A stretch of DNA of 35,700 nt from an uncultured Bacteroidota bacterium. Its GTDB lineage: Bacteria > Bacteroidota > Bacteroidia > UKL13-3. The DNA lies in assembly GCA_903834625.1 (NCBI GenBank), contig CAILJQ010000114.1:1-35700 (forward strand), given 5' to 3'. The translations under genes and the position numbers were made by a program. Below the pieces are notes generated by a model, which was given only the letters and a program-made list of their open reading frames with translations, was not told the DNA's origin and searched no databases. The first letter of the stretch is position 1; each line of letters opens with the position of its first letter. This document shows, one piece after another, positions 1 to 9,185 of the stretch.

Positions 1-3000
1 CGGCCCTTCGGTTATCGCGCAAAATGTCTTCAGAAATATTACCTAAGTTAATGTACAAATACCCTTTATCTGCGCTTGCAGGTTTGTCTGCAAAGGGATC
101 CATCACCCACATTTCAATATAATCTATATTCGATTGCTCAAAATCATTCTGATCAATCTTGCGCATGATACCACCCCAATTAGCAGAAGGGTTTTTTAAG
201 GTACCATCTGCGTTTAAATCGTTTACGTTAAAATTATACGGACCTTTTTCATTTGGGTAAAAAGCCAAGTCTAAGGTAGGAAGGGTGGTTGGTAAACCTT
301 GCTGTATTTGTTTGTTTTTAAATACATCCATTTGCAACACTTCACGGGTAGCATGGGTTGATAGTGCTGCAGGGTCTTCTTTTAAATGTTTGGGGGTAAA
401 ATTGTCGTTTCGATAAAAAGTGGTAGCAATGGTATACCAGGCCAAATTCGCGCGCTTAAATCCGTATTCAAGGCTGTTTAAGCTATTGCCTTCAGGGAAA
501 TTATCTGGCTGCCCTTGCGGAGTAGAAGCCAATGCCCAGGTATTACCCATGCGCAAATCAAAGGGTGTTTCTGCGCCTTCAAAGTCATCTAAATAAGCAG
601 TTCCTCTTTGGCCTAACGATCCTTGAACTCCCGGAATCAAACGGGCATATTCCCCAGAAATGGTAATGCTGGATGGCTCTTTGGTTTCAATAAATGGAAG
701 CTTATCTACCATTTTGGTTAGGAAACGGGTTTGTTTGGTATAGGTTCCATCTAAACCTACTACAATATTACTTATTGGCTCTTCTCCAATGTTTACTTTA
801 GGGGTAAGCGGACGTTCATTTAAGTACATAAACGTTGAACCCAATACCAATTCTGGACTGTGTTTATAATCAAACCTAGCACCCATCAAACTCTTTTGTT
901 GAATTTGAAACATGTTATTGCTTTCAGAAGAAACCTTAATTACTGCTCCTGAGTTAAGCAATGCAGTGTTTACAATTTTTACCCTACCCAAATTATAGTC
1001 AACAATATAATCTGAATTCTCTGTAAGGGGTGCGCCGTTGGCTGTTACTTTTACTGAACCTCTTGGCACATTGGTTGAACCTAAGGAGATCTCATTGGTG
1101 CTAGATCCTTGGTAGGTTCCACGTAAAAAGAACTTGTTAAACTGCGGTTGTTGAATGGCAGAGAAACGCGTAGAATCATACAAGGCAAAGAAGCAATAAT
1201 AGTTGGCTAAAGTTGGGTCGTTCAAAAATTTACTTTGCAAATATTTACCAAAGGGCTCCACGGTTGGCAAGAAAATTCTTCCTGATTGTGAGCTCACGGT
1301 AATACCTTCAATAAAGTCGAACAAACCATCACTCACTGGCTCTTGCATGGTGTTCATGCGGTCTACATTAAACACGTTCAATAAAGGTTGATTTGAAAGT
1401 GCTGGCTCATTTTTTACGGGTAAATAACTTAAGTCTGAACCACTCGGGTCATCGGCATAAACAATGTTTAACCTAAACTCTTTGGGTTGAATTTGGAATG
1501 AACCTAATGAGTAAACATTTTTCATCATAAGATCCCAAATGGGCAAATCAGGTCGCAAACTTGGGCCTTTAAGCATCTTTAAAAACAACAATTCAGGGTT
1601 GTCTGTATTCCTAGGAATATCTTGTGAGAAGTCGCCCACTTTAAACGGAATACCATTAATGGTACCTTCATAAGCCACGCACAAAACATCATCATTATTG
1701 AGGGCTTGGTTTAAGGAGATATATCCCAAACGTGGGTTGAATGAGAATTCGTTTGGATTGAGTTGTCGAGCAAAATTTACGATTTGGTATTGTGAGATAG
1801 GCTTCAAATTGGTGGTAGAAAAGTCTTCCATCAATTTGTTTTCAATTTGGTAACTGGCGCGGAATTTGGCTGCATCGGTGGCATTGCCATATCCATTTAA
1901 ATAGGTATTGGCATTGTTGGGGTCGTATAAATTATTGGCACCATTCCCCACATTCACACCTGCGTTTACTTTCCAAAATTTGTTGTCAATTCTTCCAGCC
2001 TCACCTAAATCAGAAAAGCCTATTACATCTCTAGATTGTTCAAAAGAACCACTTCTGTTGGTTACCCAAACCTCTACGCGTGTAACTACTACAGGCGATC
2101 CCACAAAAGGAAGGTTCTTGAGCCATGCTTCATAATTATCTCTGAAATAATGGGCCAAAAAGTAGTGGCGGTTCATGTCGTAATTATCGCCTTGAATATC
2201 AAAACGTGTGGTAGTAGTTCCGCCAGAAAGTTCGGTTTCTTGGGTTTTACCACGTTGCTGACTCACCACTGCAGTTACGGTTAACTTCCCAAATTGCATG
2301 GTACTCTTTACCCCAAATAAGCTCGAACTACCTTGAATAAGACTTGAGTTGAGCGGTAAACTCACGTTACCCAATTCTATTTTTTTGATGATATCGTCGT
2401 CTTTACCCGCAAAATCGAGTTTCATTTGGTTTTCAAACTCAAAGGTGGCTTCGGTATCATAGTTCATATTTACCTTTAACTTGTCACCTACTTGACCGGT
2501 TACGTTGAGTTGAATTTTTTGTTTGAAATCAAACTGTCCGGTACGTTGTTGTCTTAAGCTAAAGGCTGGGTTTTCAACGCGGTTAAAGTTCCCCGCAAAA
2601 ATTACCTCGGCTGTACCTCTTGGTCTAATATCTATGATACCATTTCCAAAAATGCGGTCTACCACCTTATTGCCAATATTTATTTGAGGAAGAAGGCCTC
2701 CTCCTTTGGCAAAATTTTGAGCTTGTGCTCTTTGTCTAAAATATTCGCGGTTGCTTTTGTTGCCGTCTTCCCTTAATTGCTGAGAGATACTAGAAGAGGA
2801 TGGAAGTTTGTAATCTAGTCCACCAACAGTAGTGGTTCTATCATAGCGGTAACGCTCTGGATCAAGGGTGAAGCGTTTTTTAATGATATCTGGTTCCGAT
2901 AAATCCAGCGGGTGTCGTTTCGGTTCAAGCTCGTAGGGCTTGGTATCTTTTATAGGGAATTTGAGTTTTACCTTGCTTGTATCATCGCCAGCCTCAATGG

Positions 3001-3127
3001 GTTCAATAACATTAAAATCGCGCTCTCTTTTTGGTGCATTTTGGGGTGTAGCCGGCCATACCCACGATAGAATAAACGTGGGTAAAAGCAGAATGCGGAG
3101 ATATTTTAAATTAGAGCTACGGTACAA
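1..3127 (-). CDS. sprA: Cell-surface protein SprA (Sov), T9SS translocon, N-terminal part
   Basis: SprA is the giant outer-membrane barrel through which type IX secretion cargo leaves the cell; in gliding Bacteroidota it is also needed for motility. The frame is open from 3127 to the left edge, giving about 1042 residues; full-length SprA is usually over 2000, so the C-terminal half lies outside. After a short signal peptide (hydrophobic stretch ILLLPTFILSWVW) the protein shows family signatures such as GQRGTAYLDDFEGAETPFDLR-like wording around residue 820-850 and LGNISEDIL near the edge. The start is TTG at 3125-3127: an in-frame stop lies five codons upstream and no ATG lies between. It begins 15 bases after ruvA ends, the ruvA-sprA order known from other Bacteroidota, so the two are probably co-transcribed. 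It is likely the exporter for the 1751-residue cargo encoded at 14321-19576. Family assignment is firm; the TTG start is inferred. Confidence 0.95.
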   Translation of the reverse strand, partial: MYRSSNLKYLRILLLPTFILSWVWPATPQNAPKRERDFNVIEPIEAGDDTSKVKLKFPIKDTKPYELEPKRHPLDLSEPDIIKKRFTLDPERYRYDRTTTVGGLDYKLPSSSSISQQLREDGNKSNREYFRQRAQAQNFAKGGGLLPQINIGNKVVDRIFGNGIIDIRPRGTAEVIFAGNFNRVENPAFSLRQQRTGQFDFKQKIQLNVTGQVGDKLKVNMNYDTEATFEFENQMKLDFAGKDDDIIKKIELGNVSLPLNSSLIQGSSSLFGVKSTMQFGKLTVTAVVSQQRGKTQETELSGGTTTTRFDIQGDNYDMNRHYFLAHYFRDNYEAWLKNLPFVGSPVVVTRVEVWVTNRSGSFEQSRDVIGFSDLGEAGRIDNKFWKVNAGVNVGNGANNLYDPNNANTYLNGYGNATDAAKFRASYQIENKLMEDFSTTNLKPISQYQIVNFARQLNPNEFSFNPRLGYISLNQALNNDDVLCVAYEGTINGIPFKVGDFSQDIPRNTDNPELLFLKMLKGPSLRPDLPIWDLMMKNVYSLGSFQIQPKEFRLNIVYADDPSGSDLSYLPVKNEPALSNQPLLNVFNVDRMNTMQEPVSDGLFDFIEGITVSSQSGRIFLPTVEPFGKYLQSKFLNDPTLANYYCFFALYDSTRFSAIQQPQFNKFFLRGTYQGSSTNEISLGSTNVPRGSVKVTANGAPLTENSDYIVDYNLGRVKIVNTALLNSGAVIKVSSESNNMFQIQQKSLMGARFDYKHSPELVLGSTFMYLNERPLTPKVNIGEEPISNIVVGLDGTYTKQTRFLTKMVDKLPFIETKEPSSITISGEYARLIPGVQGSLGQRGTAYLDDFEGAETPFDLRMGNTWALASTPQGQPDNFPEGNSLNSLEYGFKRANLAWYTIATTFYRNDNFTPKHLKEDPAALSTHATREVLQMDVFKNKQIQQGLPTTLPTLDLAFYPNEKGPYNFNVNDLNADGTLKNPSANWGGIMRKIDQNDFEQSNIDYIEMWVMDPFADKPASADKGYLYINLGNISEDILRDNRRA

Positions 3128-3142
3128 TGTAGAGTTTTGCCA

Positions 3143-3727
3143 TCAAAGAATTTTTAGGGTTAATTTGACAAGTTGCTCAACGCTGCTTTCAGGATTTTGT
3201 TGCCTGATTTTGTTCAAACCTTTTTCTGCTTCTGCTTTATTAAAGCCTAGCATCACTAGTGCAGATAAAGCTTCTTCATATGCAGGAGAGCTGAATTGTG
3301 CCGATTGGAGCAAGTCGGGAGATTCAGCTTTTTTCAATTTATCTTGTAAATCTATCACCAAACGCTGAGCAGTCTTAGGCCCAATACCTTTAATGGTTTT
3401 GAGCAAATTCCAGTTGCCGTTCAGGATGGCTAGTTTAATTTCGGCAGGTCTCAGGCTGGATAGAATCATTCTAGCCGTGTTTGTTCCTACGCCACTCACA
3501 GAAATGAGTTGAGAAAACAATTGTCTTTCTTCTTCATCTGCGAAACCGTATAAGGTATGGCTGTCTTCTTTGATAGAGAGAATGGTGAGCAAGCGCAGGT
3601 TTTCTGATTCGCCTATTTTTTCATAGGTGTTCAAAGAAATCTGTATTCCATATCCAACCCCTCCACAATCTATGACGAGATACGTGGGAGAACGATGAGT
3701 AACCTTACCTTGTATATGCGCAATCAC
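3143..3727 (-). CDS. ruvA: Holliday junction branch migration protein RuvA
   Basis: RuvA tetramers bind four-way DNA junctions and recruit the RuvB helicase for branch migration during recombinational repair. The 194-residue length is normal. Domain I opens with MIAHIQGKV and the OB-fold segment YLVIDCGGVGYGI (residues 16-28); two helix-hairpin-helix motifs follow around SVSGVGTNTARMIL (77-89) and TIKGIGPKTAQRL (111-123); the mobile domain III that contacts RuvB is at about 148-194. The start is GTG at 3725-3727, placed by the conserved N-terminus. The gene lies just upstream of sprA. Neither ruvB nor ruvC is in the window, although ruvX is at 29609. Certain. Confidence 0.97.
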   Translation of the reverse strand: MIAHIQGKVTHRSPTYLVIDCGGVGYGIQISLNTYEKIGESENLRLLTILSIKEDSHTLYGFADEEERQLFSQLISVSGVGTNTARMILSSLRPAEIKLAILNGNWNLLKTIKGIGPKTAQRLVIDLQDKLKKAESPDLLQSAQFSSPAYEEALSALVMLGFNKAEAEKGLNKIRQQNPESSVEQLVKLTLKIL

Positions 3728-3891
3728 TTACGGGAACAATTAGCTAAGGTCGCAAAATAAGAAAAGTTTTCAATTATGTGAAGGTCTGAACCAAAGCCAA
3801 GTAATTTTTTTTCTATAGAATGGGAATTGGTTCAACATTGCCAATAAAAATTATGGCAATTCAAGGTTTTGCGGGGTATCTTGTGACTCGA

Positions 3892-4290
3892 ATGTTATGT
3901 TTCATTAAACCATCACTTTGGGTTCAGACCGGCCTGCTACTCTTTATTTTATTGGCTGTGCCAATGTGCTCTTATTCCCAAAAGGTTGTAAGGTACAAAG
4001 AAACGTATGCCAATGGGAAGGTGAAGCTCACAGGCAAAATGAAGGCTAAACAAAAGGAAGATTTTTTGATTTTATTCAATGATAGCAGTAAAATGCTTGA
4101 AAAGGACCGATGGATAAAGGTTGGTTTTTGGATTTTTTATAATGAGAACGGTAAAATAGTGGCAAAAGAACGCTGGAAAAAGGGAGAATTTATATGGCGT
4201 ATAGAGTATAATGAAAAGCAAAAACCTGCAAAGTCTATAGATGCGAAGGGAAAAGAAAGGTTTTATAAAGGCTGCAACTGCAAAAATTAG
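3892..4290 (+). CDS. Exported MORN/YwqK-like repeat protein
   Basis: A small exported protein of unknown function. From the ATG at 3892 it has a standard signal peptide: a basic start, a hydrophobic run GLLLFILLAVP, then CSYSQ before the mature part. The mature portion contains short tyrosine/glycine-rich units of the kind YKETYANGKVKLTGKM and GFWIFYNENGKIVAKERWKKG, resembling MORN or YwqK-type repeats in which each unit forms a beta hairpin. The frame is also open from ATGs at 3820 and 3853, but those give an unusually long N-terminal region before the hydrophobic core, so 3892 is preferred. The end overlaps the convergent apaG gene by four bases. The repeat call is by eye. YwqK-like proteins are often labelled antitoxins, but nothing here looks like a partner toxin. 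Confidence 0.7.
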   Translation: MLCFIKPSLWVQTGLLLFILLAVPMCSYSQKVVRYKETYANGKVKLTGKMKAKQKEDFLILFNDSSKMLEKDRWIKVGFWIFYNENGKIVAKERWKKGEFIWRIEYNEKQKPAKSIDAKGKERFYKGCNCKN

Positions 4291-4673
4291 TTGTTCATGT
4301 AAGGAACAAACAAAGAGAACTCCGGTATTTTTACCTCAAAGAGTTTTCCATCTATTTGTCGCTCCATCAAAAAGGTTCCATACATTTTTCCCATGTTTGA
4401 ACCTAAAATACATCCAGATACATACTGATGTTTTTCGCCTGGCTCTAACATAGGTTGTAAGCCAACAACTCCTTCTCCCTCTACTTCAGATTTGCCATCA
4501 AGTGAGTCAACAATATGCCAATGGCGACGCAAAAGTTTAACTGTATGCTCACCTTGGTTTTCAATGGTAATGCGGTATGCAAACGCAAATTTTTGCTTGT
4601 ATCCAGCATGGCGTTCGTTTTGCCAGGCTGTTTCAACCATAATTTTTACATCGTTTGTGATAGCGGTTTGCAT
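4287..4673 (-). CDS. apaG: ApaG domain protein
   Basis: ApaG is a small fibronectin-III-like protein, annotated from enterobacterial work as involved in Co2+/Mg2+ efflux; its biochemical role is not settled. The 128-residue length fits the family, and the core signature is present: GEGVVGLQPMLEPGE (residues 66-80), then YVSGCILGSNMGKMYGTF (84-101), including the conserved Y-x-S-G and G-x-M-x-G pieces. There is no signal peptide, so it is cytoplasmic. It starts at ATG 4671-4673 and overlaps the 3' end of the convergent gene at 3892-4290. Its neighbours give no functional clue. Firm on family. Confidence 0.95.
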   Translation of the reverse strand: MQTAITNDVKIMVETAWQNERHAGYKQKFAFAYRITIENQGEHTVKLLRRHWHIVDSLDGKSEVEGEGVVGLQPMLEPGEKHQYVSGCILGSNMGKMYGTFLMERQIDGKLFEVKIPEFSLFVPYMNN

Positions 4674-4734
4674 GAATCAAATATCTAAAAAGATATGTAA
4701 ATAACCAATCACCTTAAAAAAAGTTCTTAGTTAA

Positions 4735-6150
4735 CTAAAAATGTTGCATCAAACCTATAAAAAAATGAAATTGGTAAATTGACTTTTTCCCCAAAAACTC
4801 AGGCAGGGTATAGGTTCCTGCTTGTAGTGGCCCTAACCGAAAATTGAGGCCTACACTTGGTTTTTTCATTTGTATTAGGCCAAGAGGTATGCCTATACTA
4901 AAATGGCGTGTTTTTAAATTGGGCTGAACCAATAGGGTATTTAAATGCCCCAAATTGCCGCTCTTTCCGTGGTTTAACTGGCTTGAAAAATAGGCATCTA
5001 AATACCACAACATACCCATTTTGTAACTTAGCTGAATGGCTATTTTATATGGTAGCATAAGCGTAAACTTCTTTCCTGCCTGCATTCCTGCGCCTATTTC
5101 AGGACTTAATCTTTTTACAAACTGGTTGTCTATTCCCATAGGGCCGTAAAGGGATAAACTATCTACATGCTGCCACTTATAATTAACCTGAGTAAAATCT
5201 CTAGTGATGGTGTTTGCTCCATAATTTACAAAGCCAAAATCTAATAGTGATATGCCTAATTTCCATTTGTATGTATGGTAGGAGGGGTAGTATCCTCCTA
5301 GGTTCGGACATTTTTTTTCTATTCTCGTTGCACTGGTTTTTTCTTTTCTTAATATCATCCAACCTATATCAGTAGCCAATCCCAATCCTGCAGGCCTTAA
5401 GCCTTTTGGTTTTAAACCTAGCCCATAATGAAAATGCCCATTAATGAATTCAAATTCATTGTTGGCGGTAATATTATAGGTAGAGTTTTGGTCGTGAAAA
5501 TAATACCCACCTAATCCAATGAGTACTTTAACATGGGCGCCCATTCTTCTGATAAAATAGGCGCTTTCACGTGTTTTTCTTGAAACAGAAAAACCTATTT
5601 CAAAAAACTGTGACCCCGTTATGTTCATTCCTTTGGCTTGGTAAGGCTGTTCTCTTACAGCATCATTCACACGCGCTCCATTAAAAATATAAGTGGCCAT
5701 TTTTGCCGGAATATGGTCCATGTTGTTTAGAATACGTAAACTACTATGAAAACCATACACATATTTTCCTTTGCTGTACCTGAAGCTTGGACCATTTGCT
5801 TTCATATTAATTTGACCATAGCCATTGCGTTGAATATTCTTTTTTATTTCAAAGTTTGGGAAGGCCTTACTTAATTCGCCATCATATTTTTTTTCTCGCA
5901 ATTCAGAGAGATTGATGGCACCAAATACTCTGCTTATGTCAATAGGAGAGAGAGAATAATTACTGTTTAGAAATTCTGAAGTAAAAGCAAAAGGTGAAAC
6001 CTCAGCACCATTGAGGTATAGAGTAGGTGCAGCAGGGTTGTTTTCAAACCCGAAAAAATCGGGCCCCGGCATCACTTGCCCAAGACTATTTAATGGCATA
6101 CCCCCCAATAAAGTAGCCCAAAGGAGGCCACATAAAATAGTTTGTTTCAC
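4735..6150 (-). CDS. Outer-membrane beta-barrel protein, DUF5723-like
   Basis: A 471-residue protein beginning with a signal peptide (hydrophobic run ILCGLLWATLLGG, cleavage probably near LGQ) and followed by a long series of alternating polar and aromatic segments such as KYVYGFHSSLRI, HFHYGLGLKPKG and FHFFIGLMQHF. It ends on an aromatic residue, F, as many outer-membrane barrels do. The N-terminal GPDFFGFENNPAAPTLYLNG resembles the 'NPA' region of the Bacteroidota DUF5723 group, which has no assigned function; this match is from memory and is only suggestive. The start is GTG (6148-6150), chosen because it sits directly before the basic residue of the signal peptide. It stands alone between apaG and the SulP gene, all on the same strand. 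Confidence 0.75.
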   Translation of the reverse strand: MKQTILCGLLWATLLGGMPLNSLGQVMPGPDFFGFENNPAAPTLYLNGAEVSPFAFTSEFLNSNYSLSPIDISRVFGAINLSELREKKYDGELSKAFPNFEIKKNIQRNGYGQINMKANGPSFRYSKGKYVYGFHSSLRILNNMDHIPAKMATYIFNGARVNDAVREQPYQAKGMNITGSQFFEIGFSVSRKTRESAYFIRRMGAHVKVLIGLGGYYFHDQNSTYNITANNEFEFINGHFHYGLGLKPKGLRPAGLGLATDIGWMILRKEKTSATRIEKKCPNLGGYYPSYHTYKWKLGISLLDFGFVNYGANTITRDFTQVNYKWQHVDSLSLYGPMGIDNQFVKRLSPEIGAGMQAGKKFTLMLPYKIAIQLSYKMGMLWYLDAYFSSQLNHGKSGNLGHLNTLLVQPNLKTRHFSIGIPLGLIQMKKPSVGLNFRLGPLQAGTYTLPEFLGKKSIYQFHFFIGLMQHF

Positions 6151-6247
6151 CGCAAAAATCGATTTCTAGGTTTTGGGTAAAACGAAGCTTATTTCTTAGG
6201 TTTTTTAGGGGTTTAGATGTTTCAATTTGATGACAATGATAGGTTGT

Positions 6248-8473
6248 TTAATCCAATTTATAGATATCGTGTTCACTTAAGTTCTTATCTACGTCAATTC
6301 CAAGGTCTTTTATATATCCTTCAGAAATGTCGTATACCCAGCCGTGTACTTGTGGGAACCCGTATAGTTCTCTGTTACGCTGTACAAAAGATGTTTTCAT
6401 GAGATTAAACACTTGCTCTTGCACGTTGATCTCCACCAGTTTTCTGTGCTTTGCTTCGGGGTCTGTGATCTTTTCTATTTCTTCTTCATGCAAACGGTAT
6501 ACATCTTTGATATTTCGCAACCACTTATCAATAATACCTAATGGGTGATGTTCCAAAGCTGCTTTTACCCCACCACATCCATAGTGCCCACAAACAATTA
6601 CATGCTTTACATTTAGTACCTCTACAGAATACTGCAACACAGATAACATGTTGATGTCTGTATTCACCACCAAATTAGCAATGTTGCGGTGCACAAACAT
6701 TTCGCCTGGGTCTGTTCCCGTAATCTCATTGGCAGGAACACGGCTGTCACTGCAACCTATAAACAAGTACTCTGGTTTTTGACCGTCTTTCAGTTTCTGG
6801 AAATATTCTGCATCTACTTTCAGTTTGTTTTCAACCCAATTGCGGTTGTTAGTAAACAACTTCTCATAGCTTTCTTCTAGTTCCTTTTTCAGTTCCAATT
6901 TTGTATCCATGTTTTTGATTCCTCCAATAATCATTTGTATGTTTTTTTCGTGCGAATTGGTTTTAAATTCCCGCAACACATCTAAAATATCTGGGTCGAT
7001 AAACTCAGATTTAGAGCCATCTACTTCCAATATGGTATTGGGTCTTATACTCTCTAATGCTCGAATGATAATATACTTATGCAAAAAGCTCACATTGTTT
7101 CCTAAATGCATTTTTACTCTTGGACCTAAATCTTCTATTTTCATTACAGGAGATTGGTAGTTTTCTCTTATGATGAAGAAAGACGAAACGGCCATGCCTA
7201 TAGCAACACCAATTAATAAATCGGTTCTTACAATGGCAATAATGGTTATAACAAAAGGAATGAATTGGTACCAACCTCTACCATATTGTTCTACAAAATT
7301 CTCTGGGTGTATAAGTTTGTAACCAGTATAACACAATACTGCCGCTAATGCTGCCAAAGGAATTTGGTTAATCACTTGAACCAAAAACAGAATGGATAAC
7401 AAAATAAAAAATCCATGCAACATGGCCGACCATTTTGTTTTAGCTCCAGCAGCTATATTTACTGAACCACGCACAATAACAGATGTAACGGGTAATCCCC
7501 CAATGGCAGCGCTCACCATATTTCCTGCACCTTGGGCAATGAGTTCATTGTTTCCGTTGATGCGGTGTTTGATGGGATCAAGTTTTTCAATAGCTTCTAT
7601 TGATAACAAACTTTCTAAAGAGGCAACCAACGCTATAGTTAAGGCAATTTTATAAAAACTTAAATTTCCTAAAAATGAAAGGGAAGGGAAAGTAAAATGT
7701 GTGGTCTCTGCACTAGAATCTGATAAGTTTGGAAGGTTAACATAATGGTCGCTAGTTATTGGATTGTCTCCAATAAATAAGTTAATGAGCAAAGAAATGA
7801 GTGTACCAAATAAAACGGCCACCAAGGAACCAGGTATTACTTTATATTTTTTACCTAAGTATGCGTCCCACACAAAAAGCATAGCCAAACTGCATACTCC
7901 AACAGCCATTACGGCAAAATTGAAATTGTCAATGGTATTCATTAAGTGAGAAAGGGTATTCTCATGAACATTCGGGTCAACGGGTAATTGTGAAACAATT
8001 TCTTCTTTGTTTATTTCAAAATCTTCAGCCCCTATTTCTTCAGAATCATATCCTACTAAATGCGGAACTTGCTTTAAAATTAGCATCAAACCAATGGCTG
8101 ATAACATTCCTTTGATAACCGCTGTTGGTATATAATTTGAGAAAAAACCCAGCCTTAAATACCCAAATGCAATTTGGAAAATACCTGCTAAGAATACAGC
8201 CGTTACCAATCCTTGGTAACTTCCAAGTTCAGTAATAGATGCCAAACAAATGGAGGTTAAACCTGCTGCTGGTCCGCTAACACTTAAATTTGATTCGCTT
8301 AAATATCCAACTACCAAGCCCCCAACCACACCAGCTATAAGTCCAGCCATCATAGGAGCACCAGATGCATGGGCAATCCCCAAACACAAGGGTATGGCTA
8401 CAATTACCAGCGAAAGTGATGCTGGTAAATCTGTTTTCATATTTTGTAAAGAGGGAAGTGAGTAAACTTTCAT
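6248..8473 (-). CDS. SulP anion transporter fused to beta-carbonic anhydrase
   Basis: A 741-residue fusion. Residues 1 to about 440 form a SulP permease (many hydrophobic segments; signature stretch [11 protein letters not shown] near residue 65, [21 protein letters not shown] around 325). A short STAS-like domain follows ([20 protein letters not shown] to about 530). The C-terminal part is a complete beta-class carbonic anhydrase with zinc ligands C574 (GCSDSR), H630 and C633 (GHYGCGG) and the D576-R578 dyad. SulP proteins carry bicarbonate, sulfate or other anions across the inner membrane; coupling to an enzyme interconverting CO2 and bicarbonate suggests bicarbonate uptake or pH control. 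This fusion type is known in bacteria. The gene is divergent from the one at 8600, with a 14-base palindrome upstream. All visible catalytic residues are intact. The transported ion is inferred. Confidence 0.95.
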   Translation of the reverse strand: MKVYSLPSLQNMKTDLPASLSLVIVAIPLCLGIAHASGAPMMAGLIAGVVGGLVVGYLSESNLSVSGPAAGLTSICLASITELGSYQGLVTAVFLAGIFQIAFGYLRLGFFSNYIPTAVIKGMLSAIGLMLILKQVPHLVGYDSEEIGAEDFEINKEEIVSQLPVDPNVHENTLSHLMNTIDNFNFAVMAVGVCSLAMLFVWDAYLGKKYKVIPGSLVAVLFGTLISLLINLFIGDNPITSDHYVNLPNLSDSSAETTHFTFPSLSFLGNLSFYKIALTIALVASLESLLSIEAIEKLDPIKHRINGNNELIAQGAGNMVSAAIGGLPVTSVIVRGSVNIAAGAKTKWSAMLHGFFILLSILFLVQVINQIPLAALAAVLCYTGYKLIHPENFVEQYGRGWYQFIPFVITIIAIVRTDLLIGVAIGMAVSSFFIIRENYQSPVMKIEDLGPRVKMHLGNNVSFLHKYIIIRALESIRPNTILEVDGSKSEFIDPDILDVLREFKTNSHEKNIQMIIGGIKNMDTKLELKKELEESYEKLFTNNRNWVENKLKVDAEYFQKLKDGQKPEYLFIGCSDSRVPANEITGTDPGEMFVHRNIANLVVNTDINMLSVLQYSVEVLNVKHVIVCGHYGCGGVKAALEHHPLGIIDKWLRNIKDVYRLHEEEIEKITDPEAKHRKLVEINVQEQVFNLMKTSFVQRNRELYGFPQVHGWVYDISEGYIKDLGIDVDKNLSEHDIYKLD

Positions 8474-8500
8474 CTCTGCAATTTATAAGAAAGTAGCTTT

Positions 8501-8514
8501 ATTAGTATACTAAT
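8501..8514. promoter_or_regulatory. 14-base perfect palindrome, possible operator
   Basis: ATTAGTATACTAAT is its own reverse complement. It lies 28 bases upstream of the SulP-carbonic anhydrase start codon, in the 126-base region shared with the divergent gene at 8600. On the minus strand a TTTG lies immediately before it (8516-8519 read in reverse), so it could occupy the space between promoter elements. A-T-rich palindromes of this size also occur by chance, so an operator role is only a suggestion. Confidence 0.35.
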
Positions 8515-8599
8515 GTCAAACAATATTTCTATCCCATGCTGAATCAGTGTTTTAAGACATTTAACTTTTTTAATCGCCAATTTTTAAAAAAATTGCAGC

Positions 8600-9166
8600 A
8601 TGCAAGAGCTTGAACCTTTCTACCGTTGGCGAGATATTTACCAAAGTGAAAACGATCCTTCCTCGCCTTTTTATGAAAGGGAGTACAGCGAGTTTGAATT
8701 TACCAACCAAGTATACAATTACGTAATCCATCCGCAATGGGATCATTTTGGTTCGCCTACTTTATACCTTAAAATCTTATTCGCCGATTATCAAGAAGGA
8801 TTTGCCGTAATAGAGTTATTAGGAGAATGGAACGATGCCATACACAACGATGTGATGTTTTTAAAACGTGAGGTGGTTGATCCCCTTGTAGATTCAGGTA
8901 TTCTCAAGTTTATCCTGATAGGTGAGAACATCCTTAATTTTCATAGCAGTGATGATAGTTACTATGAAGAGTGGTTTCAAGATGTGGAAGATGGTTGGAT
9001 TGCTGCCATCAATTTTCAAGAACATATATTAAGCGAATTTCGCTCGGCCAATATTGATTATTACCTCAATTTTGGAGGTGAACTAGACACCTTTAATTGG
9101 CGAAAATTTAACCCAATGCAATTGTATAGCGAGGTCCAAAAAGTAATGACGCATCGCTTGGGGTAA
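8600..9166 (+). CDS. Conserved hypothetical acidic protein
   Basis: I do not recognise a named family. The 188-residue product has no signal peptide or membrane segment and is strongly acidic, with many aromatic residues (for example FYRWRDIYQSE at the start and DDSYYEEWFQDVEDGW near residue 117-132). The composition and full-length open frame look like a soluble cytoplasmic protein. It is divergent from the SulP-carbonic anhydrase gene and ends 20 bases before the convergent prfA stop; an 8-base A-T hairpin (AATAAGAA at 9165-9172 pairing with TTCTTATT at 9183-9190) sits between them. It is very probably a real gene, since its codon use resembles its neighbours and it fills the gap between two well-defined genes. 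Function unknown. Confidence 0.8.
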   Translation: MQELEPFYRWRDIYQSENDPSSPFYEREYSEFEFTNQVYNYVIHPQWDHFGSPTLYLKILFADYQEGFAVIELLGEWNDAIHNDVMFLKREVVDPLVDSGILKFILIGENILNFHSSDDSYYEEWFQDVEDGWIAAINFQEHILSEFRSANIDYYLNFGGELDTFNWRKFNPMQLYSEVQKVMTHRLG

Positions 9167-9185
9167 TAAGAAAAGTTAATTATTC

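Noticed and set aside
2940-3368. Plus-strand open frame of 142 codons
   Set aside because: It runs antisense through sprA and ruvA, both clearly coding on the minus strand; a shadow frame.
3892-4673. Toxin-antitoxin pair formed by the YwqK-like gene and apaG
   Set aside because: The genes converge rather than share a transcript, and ApaG is not a toxin family.
4727-4738. Palindrome TTAGTTAACTAA near the end of the barrel gene
   Set aside because: A-T-rich twelve-base palindromes are expected in such DNA, and it overlaps a stop codon rather than a promoter.
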